From the NCBI GenBank assembly GCA_963744255.1, contig CAVUSZ010000055.1, positions 34,247 to 98,246 on the forward strand: a stretch of DNA of 64,000 bases, given 5' to 3'. Source of the stretch: DATEDA01 sp963744255 (GTDB lineage Bacteria; Pseudomonadota; Gammaproteobacteria; Burkholderiales; SG8-39). This document shows, one piece after another, positions 8,884 through 17,574 of this stretch. Below the pieces are notes generated by a model. That model was not told the origin of the DNA. It made no database searches and saw nothing but the letters and a program-made list of their open reading frames with translations. The position numbers and the translations under genes are program-made. The stretch's first letter is position 1, and the number at the start of each line of letters is the position of its first letter.

Positions 8884-9354
8884 TCAGGCGGCGTCCTGCT
8901 TGCCCGGCGTCCAGCGCTCCACAGCGTCGTCGTCCGAGGCGCGCGCCTCGACCCAACGGCTTCCTTCCGGTGTTTCCTCCTTCTTCCAGAATGGCGCGCG
9001 GGTCTTCAGGTAGTCCATGATGAACTCGCAGGCGGCGAATGCCGCGCCGCGGTGGCTCCCGACGACCACGACGAGGACGATCTGTTCGGTCGGCCTCAGC
9101 TCGCCGACGCGGTGAACGACGGTGACGTCGATGATGTCCCAGCGCGACTTCGCCTCGTCGACGATCGCCTCGAGCGCCTTCTCGGTCATGCCGGGATAGT
9201 GCTCGAGCGTCATTCCGGCGACGGCGTCGCCGTCGTTGCGATCGCGCACCACCCCGACGAAGCTCGCGACCGCGCCCACCTTCGCGTCACCCCGCCGCAG
9301 CGCCGCGATCTCGGCACCCACGTCGAAGTCCGCCGTCTGCACGCGTACCGGCAT
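8884..9354 (-). CDS. moaE: Molybdopterin synthase catalytic subunit MoaE
   Basis: A 156-residue large subunit of molybdopterin synthase. Motifs include VGVVRDRNDG (about 29-38), LEHYPGM (about 46-52), HRVGEL (about 78-83), GSHRGAAF and the active-site lysine segment APFWKKE near 117-123. It inserts two sulfurs from the MoaD thiocarboxylate into cyclic pyranopterin monophosphate. It begins 4 bp after the moaD stop, the normal partner order. Confidence 0.96.
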   Translation of the reverse strand: MPVRVQTADFDVGAEIAALRRGDAKVGAVASFVGVVRDRNDGDAVAGMTLEHYPGMTEKALEAIVDEAKSRWDIIDVTVVHRVGELRPTEQIVLVVVVGSHRGAAFAACEFIMDYLKTRAPFWKKEETPEGSRWVEARASDDDAVERWTPGKQDAA

Positions 9355-9357
9355 GCT

Positions 9358-9621
9358 TCAGCCCCCGGTCACCGGCGGGAAGAACGCGACCTCGTCGCCT
9401 GGCTTCACCGGCGTCACAGGCTGCGCCATCTCCTGATTGACTGCCACCCGGACCGCCCGCCCCTGCGCGAGCGCCGTCGCCCACGCGCCGCCGCGTGCGA
9501 CGAGGTGCGCGCGCAGGGCTGCGACTGTGCCGACGCCTTCCGGCAGCGCGAGCTCCTCGGCTGGCGTGCCGAGGTCCTCGCGCAACCGCGCGAAGAAGAC
9601 GAGCTTCAGACTTCCGTTCAA
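9358..9621 (-). CDS. moaD: Molybdopterin synthase sulfur carrier subunit MoaD
   Basis: An 87-residue ubiquitin-like protein ending in the required Gly-Gly (PPVTGG), which is adenylated and thiocarboxylated. The start is read as TTG 9621, overlapping the moeA TGA as TTGA; this gives the typical N-terminus with KLVFFARLRE. MoaE follows immediately. The non-ATG start and the overlap indicate translational coupling to moeA. Confidence 0.93.
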   Translation of the reverse strand: MNGSLKLVFFARLREDLGTPAEELALPEGVGTVAALRAHLVARGGAWATALAQGRAVRVAVNQEMAQPVTPVKPGDEVAFFPPVTGG

Positions 9622-10835
9622 TGCAGCAGCTCCGAGAACGACAGGAACCGGACCGCGTCGCCGCGCCTGATCGCGTGCTTCGCCGGGTTGTCGACGACAC
9701 CGTCGCCCCATACTGTCGAGGTCAGTACGCCCGAGCTCTGGTTCGGAAAGATATCCAGGCCGCCCGACGCGTTCAATTTTACGCGCAGGAACTCGCGCCG
9801 CGCGTCCGGCTTGGGCCAGTCGAAGTCCGCCCGCATCGCGTACGCGTGCGGTTCGACCGCGGTCGCACCCTGCAGACGAAGCACGAAGGGACGCACGAAC
9901 AGCAGGAACGTCACGAAGCTCGACACCGGATTGCCCGGCAGGCCGATGAAGCTCGCCTCGCCGCCGGCGCGCCGCACTCCGCCGAAGGCGAGCGGCCGGC
10001 CCGGCTTCATCGCGATCCGCCACAGATCCAGGCGTCCCTCGGCGTCCACTGCGGGCTTCACGTGATCCTCCTCGCCGACCGAGACCCCGCCGGAGGTCAC
10101 GATCACGTCGCTGGTCGCCGCGGCATGACGCAGCGCTTCGCGCGTCGCGGCGAGCGTGTCGGGGACGATGCCGAGATCCTCGATCTCGCAGCCGAGCATC
10201 CGGAAGAGCCCGGTGAGGGTGAACCGGTTCGAGTTGTAGATCGCGCCGGGGGGCAACGGCTCGCCCGGCATCACCAGCTCGTTGCCGGTCGAGAAGAGCG
10301 CCGCCCTCACCTTGCGGTACACGGGCAGCGTCGCAAGCCCGACCGACGCGGCAAGCCCGACCTCCTGCGCCCGCAGCCGGGTTCCGGCCTCGAGAATGGT
10401 CGCGCCGGCGCGGATGTCCTCGCCCGCGCGGCGGATCCATTCGCCGGGCTGCGGCACGTGCTTGACGACGACATGATCGCCATCGACGGCGGTCTGCTCC
10501 TGCGGCACCACCGCGTCCGCACCCGCCGGGATCGGCGCGCCGGTGAAGATCCGTGCCGCGGTGCCCGGCTCGAGCGGCTTTCCGACGGCGCCCGCGGGAA
10601 TGCGTTGCGCGACGCGCAGCCGCGCCGCGCCCGACGCACAGTCCAAGCTTCGCACGGCGTACCCGTCCATCGAGGTGTTGTCGAGAGGCGGGACATCGAG
10701 CGCGGAGGTCTGCGGCAGCGCGAGCACGCGCCCGGTGGCGACGAGTGTCGGCACCGTCTCCGTGTCGCTCACCGGCCGCGCGCCCGCCAGGAGCCTGCCG
10801 AGCGCTTCGTCGACGGACAGCAGGCCGTTGCTCAT
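9618..10835 (-). CDS. moeA: Molybdopterin molybdenumtransferase MoeA (copy 1)
   Basis: A 405-residue enzyme that inserts molybdate or tungstate into MPT-AMP. Seen are PPLDNTSMDGYAV near residue 50, the FSTGNELV segment near 190, TSGGVSVGEEDHVK near 250 and GLPGNPVSS near 310. ATG 10835 overlaps the mobB stop by ATGA. It is one of two moeA genes here (the other is at 32457-33722); the two are clearly diverged. Confidence 0.95.
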   Translation of the reverse strand: MSNGLLSVDEALGRLLAGARPVSDTETVPTLVATGRVLALPQTSALDVPPLDNTSMDGYAVRSLDCASGAARLRVAQRIPAGAVGKPLEPGTAARIFTGAPIPAGADAVVPQEQTAVDGDHVVVKHVPQPGEWIRRAGEDIRAGATILEAGTRLRAQEVGLAASVGLATLPVYRKVRAALFSTGNELVMPGEPLPPGAIYNSNRFTLTGLFRMLGCEIEDLGIVPDTLAATREALRHAAATSDVIVTSGGVSVGEEDHVKPAVDAEGRLDLWRIAMKPGRPLAFGGVRRAGGEASFIGLPGNPVSSFVTFLLFVRPFVLRLQGATAVEPHAYAMRADFDWPKPDARREFLRVKLNASGGLDIFPNQSSGVLTSTVWGDGVVDNPAKHAIRRGDAVRFLSFSELLH

Positions 10836-11329
10836 CTCTTCAACTCGCTCCGCGCAAGAATGAAATCGGCGATCCGATCGTACTCGTCGAGGCGGAAGCG
10901 CGGCAACCTGGTCGCCAGCGGCACGTCGGCGGCGATGGCGACGATATGCGGATCTTCGGGATGAAGGAGCGGCTTGCCGTTCGCCTCCCGGTAGACCTCG
11001 AGTTTCGGCATGGGGTAAAACTTGTAGCCTTCGACCAGCAGCAGATCGCAAGGCGACATGCGTCCGATCTGCTGCTCGAGCCCGGGTTCCGGATTGCCGC
11101 GCAGCTCGTGCTGGATGACCCATCGCTTCTCCGAGCTGACCATGACCTCCCTGCATCCGGCTTCGCGGTGCCGGTACGAGTCCTTCCCCGGCTGGTCGAC
11201 GTCGAAGCTGTGATGGGCGTGCTTGACGAGCGACACCGTGAGCCCCGCCGCGGCGAGCCGGGGAATCAGGCGCTCGATGAGCGTGGTCTTGCCGCTGCCG
11301 GACCAGCCGGCAAAGCCGAACACCTTCAT
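10832..11329 (-). CDS. mobB: Molybdopterin-guanine dinucleotide biosynthesis adaptor MobB
   Basis: A 165-residue P-loop GTPase with Walker A GWSGSGKTTL at about residues 7-16 and the family phrases SLVKHAHHSFDVDQPGKDS and LLLVEGYK. MobB assists MobA in making the bis-MGD cofactor. ATG 11329 is chosen because the family starts MKVFGFAG; the longer frame upstream adds unrelated residues. It heads the minus-strand operon, and the operon promoter should lie in the 163 bp between here and the arsC-like gene. Confidence 0.94.
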   Translation of the reverse strand: MKVFGFAGWSGSGKTTLIERLIPRLAAAGLTVSLVKHAHHSFDVDQPGKDSYRHREAGCREVMVSSEKRWVIQHELRGNPEPGLEQQIGRMSPCDLLLVEGYKFYPMPKLEVYREANGKPLLHPEDPHIVAIAADVPLATRLPRFRLDEYDRIADFILARSELKR

Positions 11330-11492
11330 GCGCGGGGTGCGAAACGCGGGCCGCACCTTCACCGGCCCCGTCAAACCTCTTGATTGGAAAGGATGAATTC
11401 TATCAGCGGGGATCGCCGGCACGAAGCGTGCAACACGACTGTCATGTCATCGAACGATAATGCCGCCGCGAGCTCACCGCACGGAGAATCAC

Positions 11493-12029
11493 ATGGGCGA
11501 AGGCCAGTCGAAGGGCGTCTACAACGTCCTCTTTCTCTGCACCGGCAACTCCTCGCGCTCGATCATGGCCGAGGCGATCCTGAACGAGGTCGGCAGAGGC
11601 CGCTTTCACGCGTTCAGCGCGGGGAGTCACCCGACCGGCAAGGTCAATCCTGCCGCCCTTGAGCAGCTCCGCAATGCGCGCCTGCCGACCGATGGCCTGC
11701 GGAGCAAGACCTGGAACGAATTCGCCGGCGCCGATGCCCCGGCGCTCGACTTCGTGTTCACGGTATGCGACCAGGCGGCGAGCGAAGTCTGTCCCGTCTG
11801 GCCCGGCCAGCCGCTGACGGCGCACTGGGGCGTGCCCGATCCCGCCGCGGTCGAGGGCGATCCGGAGCAGATCCGGCGCGCGTTTTTCGTCGCCTATGAC
11901 GTCCTGTTCCGCAGGATCGGCCTCTTCACCGCGCTGGGGCTCGAACGGCTCGAGCGCCTGGCGCTGCAGAAGAAGCTCGACGATATCGGCAAGCTCGCGC
12001 ACCGCGCGTCGCAGAACAAGGCGGCGTGA
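11493..12029 (+). CDS. arsC: Arsenate reductase/low-molecular-weight protein tyrosine phosphatase family
   Basis: A 178-residue protein with the LMW-PTP P-loop CTGNSSRS (C-x5-R, about residues 16-23) and the ArsC-type phrases SAGSHPTGKVNP and VFTVCDQAASEVCPVWPG, which supply further cysteines. This matches the thioredoxin-linked or coupled ArsC group that reduces arsenate. ATG 11493 follows GGAGAA. No arsR or efflux gene is beside it. It stands alone between two minus-strand oxyanion clusters, so a role in clearing an oxyanion analogue is plausible but unproven. Confidence 0.85.
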   Translation: MGEGQSKGVYNVLFLCTGNSSRSIMAEAILNEVGRGRFHAFSAGSHPTGKVNPAALEQLRNARLPTDGLRSKTWNEFAGADAPALDFVFTVCDQAASEVCPVWPGQPLTAHWGVPDPAAVEGDPEQIRRAFFVAYDVLFRRIGLFTALGLERLERLALQKKLDDIGKLAHRASQNKAA

Positions 12030-12161
12030 AGCATCGCTCGACTGCGAGGCGGCGCTTCGTGATGCAAACCGAGCTCGACCGGCGAACTCGCCGTCGCGCG
12101 GATCGCCGGCTGTGCGGCCCCGCGAGACGCAGCCACGTCGCCGCAGCCGCCATGCACCCGG

Positions 12162-12944
12162 TCACCGCCCCGCGGTGAGGCACACCCGGCGCCGCGTGCC
12201 GTCGGAAAGCGACGCCTCCGCCACTTCCACGTCAACGCCATAGAGCTCGCGCAGGCGCTCCCGGGTCAGCACCGCCTCGGGCGCCCCCTGGGCGATCAGC
12301 TCTCCCCCGCGCAGCAACGCGACGCGGTCGGCGCACTGGAACGCCTGGTCCGGGTCGTGGGTCGAGAGCAGCACCCCGATCCCCGATCGCGCCAGCGCGG
12401 TCACCTGGTCGAGCACGCGCACCTGGTTCCCGAAGTCGAGGCTTGCGGTCGGCTCATCCATTACCAGCAGCGGCGCCGCCTGCGCGAGGGCCCGCGCGAT
12501 CAACGTGAGCTGCCGCTCGCCGCCCGAGATCTGGGTGTAGATCGCGTTGGCGAGCCGCGACAGGCCGAGCCGGGCGAGCGATTCTTCGGCGAGATCGCGG
12601 TCCCGCCGCGAGGGCCCGGCGAACGCCGCGAGATGGGCAGTCCGTCCCATCAGCACCACGTCGCACACCGTGAACGGAAAGTATCCGATGTGCGCCTGCG
12701 GCACGTAGGCGATGCGCTTGGCCACCTCACGGCGCGGGAGGAGGCGCAGGTCCGCGCCGTCGAGCGAAACCGCCCCGCCCTGCGCCGGCAGCAGGCCGAG
12801 CAGTGTGCGGAAGAGCGTCGTCTTCCCGCCGCCGTTGGGCCCGAGCAGGCACATGATCTCGCCCGCCGCGAGCGCGAGCGAGACGTTCCGGCCGACCGGA
12901 TGCTTGCGATAGCCGAAAGCGAGCTCGCGCGCCTCGAGCTTCAC
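12162..12944 (-). CDS. FecCD-class ABC transporter ATP-binding protein, MolC-like
   Basis: A 260-residue ABC ATPase with Walker A GPNGGGKTT (about 35-43), signature SGGERQL (about 141-147), Walker B LLVMDEPTA and the H-loop STHD. It is of the iron-siderophore/B12/MolC type. The start is GTG 12944, overlapping the permease TGA by GTGA, with CAGGAG upstream. It is the last gene of the tup-mod-mop run. The substrate is inferred to be molybdate or tungstate from the neighbours, as in Haemophilus influenzae MolABC; iron or cobalamin cannot be excluded. Confidence 0.88.
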   Translation of the reverse strand: MKLEARELAFGYRKHPVGRNVSLALAAGEIMCLLGPNGGGKTTLFRTLLGLLPAQGGAVSLDGADLRLLPRREVAKRIAYVPQAHIGYFPFTVCDVVLMGRTAHLAAFAGPSRRDRDLAEESLARLGLSRLANAIYTQISGGERQLTLIARALAQAAPLLVMDEPTASLDFGNQVRVLDQVTALARSGIGVLLSTHDPDQAFQCADRVALLRGGELIAQGAPEAVLTRERLRELYGVDVEVAEASLSDGTRRRVCLTAGR

Positions 12945-13951
12945 TGCCAGCTCCTGCGTGCAGTCGCTAGCAGCCAGAGAAAGAGGGGCGTGCCGACGAA
13001 GGCGGTGAGCACGCCGAGCGGGATCTCGATCCGCGCCGCAGTGCGGGCGAGCGTGTCGACGCCGAGCAGGAAACCTGCTCCGAGCAGTACCGCGACCGGG
13101 AGCAACCGACGGAAGTCCGGGCCGACGAGCAGTCGCGCGACGTGAGGCACGATCAGGCCGATCCAGCCGATGATCCCCGAGATGGATACCACGGCTGCGG
13201 TGACCAGCGTCGCAGCGGCGATCACGACCGCCCGGATGCGCCCGGCGCGGATGCCGAGGGACGCGGCTTCCTCGTCGCCGAGGGAGAGGACGGTGATCCG
13301 CCATCGCAGCAGCCAGAGCACGACGAGGCCCACCACCACCGGCAGCAAGGTCGAGCGCACGTCACCCGGATTCGTCGCCGCGAGGCTCCCGAGCAGCCAA
13401 TAGGTGATCGCCGGCAGCTGGTTGTACGGATCGGCAAGGTACTTCACCAGAGCGATGCACGCGCCGAGCAGCGCACCGAGCACGACGCCTGCGAGCACGA
13501 GGACGAGAATCGGATCGTGGCCGCGCAGGCTCGCGGCAATGGCATACGCGGCACCGACCGCCGCGAGCCCGAACACGAACGCGAGCCCCTGGATCGCCCA
13601 CACGTCGAGCGAAAAAAAGATGCCGAGCACCGCCCCGAACGCCGCGCCCGCCGATACGCCGAGAATATCGGGCGAAACGAGCGGGTTCCGGAAGAGCCCC
13701 TGGTACGCCGCACCCGAGGCGGCAAGCGCCGCGCCGACCAGGAGCGCGGCAAGTATCCGCGGGCCGCGGATGCCGAACACGACCGTCTCGACCGTCGCCG
13801 GCAGCGCGTGCGCGGTCCCGGTGAGCTTCGACTGGATCAGGGCGACGAGCTCGCCGGGGCTCACCGGGTAGCGCCCGACCGCGAACGCAGCGATTACGAG
13901 CCCGGCGAGCAGCGCCATCGCGCCCCCGACCGCGAGGCCGGTACGTCCCAA
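12941..13951 (-). CDS. FecCD-family ABC transporter permease, MolB-like
   Basis: About 336 residues with roughly ten membrane segments and the FecCD signatures RGPRILAALLVGAALAASGA and NPLVSPDILGVSAGA, plus the ATPase-contact region IGWIGLIVPHVAR. I place the start at TTG 13951, just past the binding-protein stop at 13954; CTG and later starts are possible because no ATG lies in the right place. It couples to the ATPase downstream by a 4-bp overlap. Probable role: passing molybdate/tungstate across the inner membrane. Confidence 0.87.
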   Translation of the reverse strand: MGRTGLAVGGAMALLAGLVIAAFAVGRYPVSPGELVALIQSKLTGTAHALPATVETVVFGIRGPRILAALLVGAALAASGAAYQGLFRNPLVSPDILGVSAGAAFGAVLGIFFSLDVWAIQGLAFVFGLAAVGAAYAIAASLRGHDPILVLVLAGVVLGALLGACIALVKYLADPYNQLPAITYWLLGSLAATNPGDVRSTLLPVVVGLVVLWLLRWRITVLSLGDEEAASLGIRAGRIRAVVIAAATLVTAAVVSISGIIGWIGLIVPHVARLLVGPDFRRLLPVAVLLGAGFLLGVDTLARTAARIEIPLGVLTAFVGTPLFLWLLATARRSWQ

Positions 13952-13953
13952 GG

Positions 13954-15003
13954 TCAGCCCCGGCGCGGCTCCGCCGTACGCACGAGCGCGTCGAGCTGCT
14001 CCGGCGTCGGCGCCTGGTGGTAGGCGCGGGCGTAGAACTCGCGCACGAATGGCCGCAGGTCCTCGGGGAACGCGTCCGGGTACAGGCTGCGCCCGAGCCA
14101 GCGCAACCCCACCAGCCGGTTGATCGACGGCGGAAAATCGATCCAGCCGTACGGGACGTTCGGGGATAGGAACACCTTTCCCGACTGCACCGCCTTGAGC
14201 CCTTGCCACAGCGGATCGCGCCAGAGGCTCGCGTAGAACGTGCGGTCGATGGTCACGATCGCGTCCGGATCCCACGCCAGCACCTGCTCGACCGAAACCT
14301 GCACCAGCCCGCCCTTGCCCAAGGCTGCAGCGACGTTCGTCGCGCCCATGCGCTCGATCGACTCCATGTTGATCGAGCCGGCGAGGCCGGTATCGAGTCC
14401 GCGCGGACCGCGCCCGTAGTAGACGCGCGGGCGGCGTTCGCGCGGAATGCTGGCGACGCGGGCGGCGACGTCGTCGAGGATGGCTTGCGCGTACCGAGCC
14501 CACTCTTCGCCGCGCGCCGGCTCGCTGACGATCTCGCCGAGGCGGCGCAGCGATTCGGGGATGCGATCGAATGCGCCGTCGAGGAGGAGATACGGAATCC
14601 CGGTCTGCGCCTGCACTCGGTCGGCAAGCGAGACGTAGGTCGCGCCGATCGAGCCGTAGTCGACGATCAGGTCGGGCTTCGCGGCGAGCACGACCTCGAC
14701 GTTCGCGGTGTTGCCACGGCCGGTCAGCCGGCCGAGCGTGGGGAGATCTGCGTACTTCGCGGGGATGAAGGGACGCTCCTCCGGCCGGAACGGGGTCGTC
14801 CAGCCGAGCAGCTTCTCCGGCGCGAGCGCGAACACGAGCATCGACGCCGGCGGCCCGGCCGCGTAGACGCGCTCGACCTTCGCCGGGACCTCGGCGCGGC
14901 GACCCGTGTCGTCCGTGACGGCGCGCGTCGCCTGCGCCCGGGCAAGCGACGGTGCGAGCGCGAGCGCGGCGGTGCCGGCAAGGAAAGCGCGTCGCGATCG
15001 CAC
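13954..15003 (-). CDS. Periplasmic binding protein of FecCD-type transporter, MolA-like (TAT or Sec exported)
   Basis: 349 residues. The N-terminus MRSRRAFLAGTAAL with a hydrophobic run and ARAQ cleavage site looks like a TAT signal (RRxF). The body is a class III (PF01497) cluster binding protein that keeps a single helix backbone, with GRLTGRGNTANVEVVLAAK and PDLIVDYG. It lies 10 bp after mop and directly before its permease. The position inside a molybdate/tungstate gene run argues for oxyanion binding as in MolA rather than siderophore binding. No TonB-dependent receptor is nearby, which also argues against siderophore. Confidence 0.83.
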   Translation of the reverse strand: MRSRRAFLAGTAALALAPSLARAQATRAVTDDTGRRAEVPAKVERVYAAGPPASMLVFALAPEKLLGWTTPFRPEERPFIPAKYADLPTLGRLTGRGNTANVEVVLAAKPDLIVDYGSIGATYVSLADRVQAQTGIPYLLLDGAFDRIPESLRRLGEIVSEPARGEEWARYAQAILDDVAARVASIPRERRPRVYYGRGPRGLDTGLAGSINMESIERMGATNVAAALGKGGLVQVSVEQVLAWDPDAIVTIDRTFYASLWRDPLWQGLKAVQSGKVFLSPNVPYGWIDFPPSINRLVGLRWLGRSLYPDAFPEDLRPFVREFYARAYHQAPTPEQLDALVRTAEPRRG

Positions 15004-15012
15004 GCCGGCCGG

Positions 15013-15219
15013 CTATTTGCCGACGATGACTTCCGAGGCCTTGATGATCGCCGTCACCTTGTCGCCTGGCCTGAGCGCGAGATCGTCTACCGCCTCGACG
15101 GTGATCGACGCGGTGATGGTGTTGCCGCCGCCGATGTCGATCTTGACGTGGGCAGTGGTTTGACCCCGGTTCACCGCGGTGACGGTGCCGGCAAGCTGGT
15201 TGCGTGCGCTGAGCTTCAT
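15013..15219 (-). CDS. mop: Molybdenum-binding protein Mop (single TOBE domain molbindin)
   Basis: A 68-residue cytosolic molbindin. The whole chain is one Mop/TOBE domain, with SARNQLAGTVTAV and the LRPGDKVTAIIKASEVIVGK ending. Such proteins assemble as hexamers that store molybdate or tungstate. ATG 15219 overlaps the modA stop by ATGA. It sits in the middle of the uptake run, between two different transporter types. Confidence 0.95.
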   Translation of the reverse strand: MKLSARNQLAGTVTAVNRGQTTAHVKIDIGGGNTITASITVEAVDDLALRPGDKVTAIIKASEVIVGK

Positions 15220-16022
15220 CTGGAGTCCTTCGCTTGAGTGGCGGCGGCGAAGCCGTGGCGGACGAGGATAGCCTGCCCCGGTCCCGAAAGCACGAACTGC
15301 GCGAACGTTTCCGCCTCGGGGCGCGCCCCGGCCACCACCGTCAGCCCGTAGTCCGCGCCGACGGCGAGCGGCTCGGGGATCGCGACGATCTGCAGCGCGG
15401 AGACCTCGCCCTTGGCTTGCAGCGCATTGGTGCAGTAGGTGAGAAAGATGTCGGCTTGGCCGGTCGACACCAGCTCGCCATAAACGTTGCGATCCTTTGG
15501 CGGCGGGGGTGAGGTGGGGCCGCCAGTGAGTTGCAGCGCCTTGGTGGATAGCGCCTTCGCGGCGCCCGGCCGCAGCCGCTCGGCCTTGTCGAACAGCTCC
15601 CAGGCGTAATCGCCGGACGGGTCGGCCTTCGGCGTGGGGGTGCCGAGCTTCACGCCTGGGTCGAGCATCCGGTCGAGGAGCGTTGCGCTCGTCGCGCTCA
15701 CCGCCGGCGCAGCGAGCGCGCAGAGGCGGTTACGTGCGAAGAGCACGACCGGTCCCGCCTTGCCGCTCTTTGCGAGGGACTCGGGATGCGCCATGTTCGC
15801 CGAAGCGAAGACCTCGGCCGGCTCGCCCGTCGCGATCCGGTCGCGGAGCAGCCCGGAGGGGCCGTATTCCGCGACGACTTTCACGCCGCTCTCGACCGTG
15901 AACGCCGCGGCGACTTCGTTCAGCGCCGTTCGCAGGCTGCCGGCGGCGTAGAGGCGCACTGGCTCCTGCGCGAGCGCAGCGTGCGCCACCGTCGCCGCCA
16001 GGAGCGCGAGTACGGCGCGCAT
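15216..16022 (-). CDS. modA: ModA-like molybdate-type periplasmic binding protein without its own permease
   Basis: 268 residues with a Sec signal ending HAALAQ (about residue 19). The mature start LYAAGSLRTALNEVA is the ModA-class motif, with Ser contacts for the oxyanion. FASANMAHPESLAKSG and a TYCTNALQ segment also fit. ATG 16022 overlaps the tupA stop by ATGA. No modB or modC follows; the next genes are mop and the MolABC-like set. It may feed TupBC or another ModBC elsewhere. Confidence 0.85.
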   Translation of the reverse strand: MRAVLALLAATVAHAALAQEPVRLYAAGSLRTALNEVAAAFTVESGVKVVAEYGPSGLLRDRIATGEPAEVFASANMAHPESLAKSGKAGPVVLFARNRLCALAAPAVSATSATLLDRMLDPGVKLGTPTPKADPSGDYAWELFDKAERLRPGAAKALSTKALQLTGGPTSPPPPKDRNVYGELVSTGQADIFLTYCTNALQAKGEVSALQIVAIPEPLAVGADYGLTVVAGARPEAETFAQFVLSGPGQAILVRHGFAAATQAKDSR

Positions 16023-16840
16023 CAGCCCTTGTAGTTCGGGAAGAAGAGCTGCTCGCCGCCGACCTCGTAGTCCGCGATCGCCTTCTGGCCCGCCGGCGAC
16101 ACCACCCAGTTCATGAACGCCGTGCCGAGGTCCTTCTTCACGTGCGGATGCTTCGCCGGGTTCACCAGCATGATCCCGTACTGGTTGAACAGCTTCTGGT
16201 CGCCCTCGACGAGGATCGCAAGATCGCCGCGGTTCTTGAACGCGAGCCAGGTGCCCCGATCGGCGAGGATGTAGGCGCCCATCGACGAGGCGGTGTTGAG
16301 CGCCGGGCCCATGCCGGAGCCCGTCTCCTTGTACCAGGGACCTTTCTGCGCCGCGATGTCGACGCCCGCCGACTTCCAGTAGCGCAGCTCGGCCGCGTGC
16401 GTGCCGCTCTTGTCGGCGCGCGACACGAACGGCGCCTTCGACGCCTCGATCTTCTTCAGCGCCTCCAGCACGTCCTTGCCGCCGGCGACCTTGGCCGGAT
16501 CCGACTTCGGCCCGATGATGACGAAGTCGTTGTACATCACCTGCTTGTAGTCGACGCCGAAGCCCTCGTCGACGAACTTCTTCTCCGCCGCGGGATCGTG
16601 CACGAAGACCACATCGGCGTCCCCGCGGCGACCCATGTCGAGCGCCTGCCCGGTACCGAGCGCGACGACGCGCGCCTTGATCCCGGTGTCCTTCTCGAAG
16701 ATCGGCAGGATGTGGCCGAAGAGGCCCGACTGCTCGGTGGAGGTGGTGGATGCGACGGTGATGAACTTCTCCTGCGCCGCGAGCGATGCTGCCGCGAGCA
16801 CGGCCGCCACCGCGAGGAGGATTCGACGTCTCAGGTCCAT
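16022..16840 (-). CDS. tupA: Tungstate ABC transporter binding protein TupA
   Basis: 272 residues with a Sec signal cut near SLAAQ (about residue 22). The TupA signature TVASTTSTEQSGLF directly follows (VASTTSTEQSGLF at about 28-40), with DVVFVHDPAAE and VMYNDFVIIGP, as in Eubacterium and Campylobacter TupA, which bind tungstate with very high affinity. Its start lies inside the tupC 3' end (10-bp overlap). ATG 16840 is preceded by AGGAGAA. Confidence 0.95.
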   Translation of the reverse strand: MDLRRRILLAVAAVLAAASLAAQEKFITVASTTSTEQSGLFGHILPIFEKDTGIKARVVALGTGQALDMGRRGDADVVFVHDPAAEKKFVDEGFGVDYKQVMYNDFVIIGPKSDPAKVAGGKDVLEALKKIEASKAPFVSRADKSGTHAAELRYWKSAGVDIAAQKGPWYKETGSGMGPALNTASSMGAYILADRGTWLAFKNRGDLAILVEGDQKLFNQYGIMLVNPAKHPHVKKDLGTAFMNWVVSPAGQKAIADYEVGGEQLFFPNYKG

Positions 16841-17574
16841 GGCAGTTCTCCTTTGATGAAGTCGCGCGCCTCTGCAGAGGCCGGCTGGCCGAAAAAACGG
16901 TCGACGGGCGCGCGCTCGGCGAGGCGTCCCTGGTAGAGGAACAGGATCTCGTCGCCGAGGCGACGGGCCTGTCCGAGGTTGTGGGTGCACATCACGATCT
17001 TCGTGCCGGCGTCGCGAATCGCGTGGATGATCCGCTCCACCTCGGCGCTCGCGCTCGGATCGAGGCTCGCGGTGGGTTCGTCGAGGAACAGCACCTCGGG
17101 CCGCAACGCCCATGCGCGCGCGAGCGCGAGCCGCTGCTGCTCGCCGCCGGAGAGCACGCGCGCGGACCGCTCGGCGAGGTGAGCAAGGCCGACGCTTTCG
17201 AGCGCCGCGCGCGCCCGCCGCTCGCGTTGGGGGCCGGCGATACCGGCGAGACCGAGCGCGTACTCGATGTTCGCGATCGCCGATCGCCGGAGCATCACCG
17301 GCCGCTGGAACACCATCGCTTGCCGCCGCCGCTCGCCCGGCCGCTCCGGTGCCGCCCATTCAACGCGGCCGGACGTGGGGGCGAGCAGACCGTGGCAGAG
17401 CCGCATGAGCACGCTCTTTCCGGCGCCGTTCGGCCCGAGGATGATGGTGCGCGGCCCGGCCTCCAGCACGAGCGACACCCGATCGACGATCGCCCGATCG
17501 CCGGCGACGAACGAGACCTCGTCGAGCCGCAGCGGCAGGATGGACGTCGGCGCGCGCATCGCCTCGTCACCCAT
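16831..17574 (-). CDS. tupC: Tungstate ABC transporter ATP-binding protein TupC
   Basis: A 247-residue ABC ATPase: Walker A GPNGAGKSVLM (about 47-57), Q-loop VFQRPVML, signature LSGGEQQRLALARA (about 140-153), Walker B VLFLDEPTASLD and H-loop CTHN. The order tupB-tupC-tupA with short overlaps matches known tungstate uptake operons. ATG 17574 overlaps the tupB end by 8 bp; an internal ATG at 17559 is a weaker alternative. Confidence 0.94.
   Translation of the reverse strand: MGDEAMRAPTSILPLRLDEVSFVAGDRAIVDRVSLVLEAGPRTIILGPNGAGKSVLMRLCHGLLAPTSGRVEWAAPERPGERRRQAMVFQRPVMLRRSAIANIEYALGLAGIAGPQRERRARAALESVGLAHLAERSARVLSGGEQQRLALARAWALRPEVLFLDEPTASLDPSASAEVERIIHAIRDAGTKIVMCTHNLGQARRLGDEILFLYQGRLAERAPVDRFFGQPASAEARDFIKGELPWT

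Noticed and set aside
8557..10065. 502-residue plus-strand open frame
   Set aside because: It is antisense to moaE, moaD and moeA and typical of GC-rich third-position bias.
12162..15003. Iron-siderophore uptake system
   Set aside because: The family fits, but no TonB receptor, Fur-type box or siderophore gene is present, and the set is fused to tup-mod-mop. Molybdate/tungstate is preferred, without full certainty.
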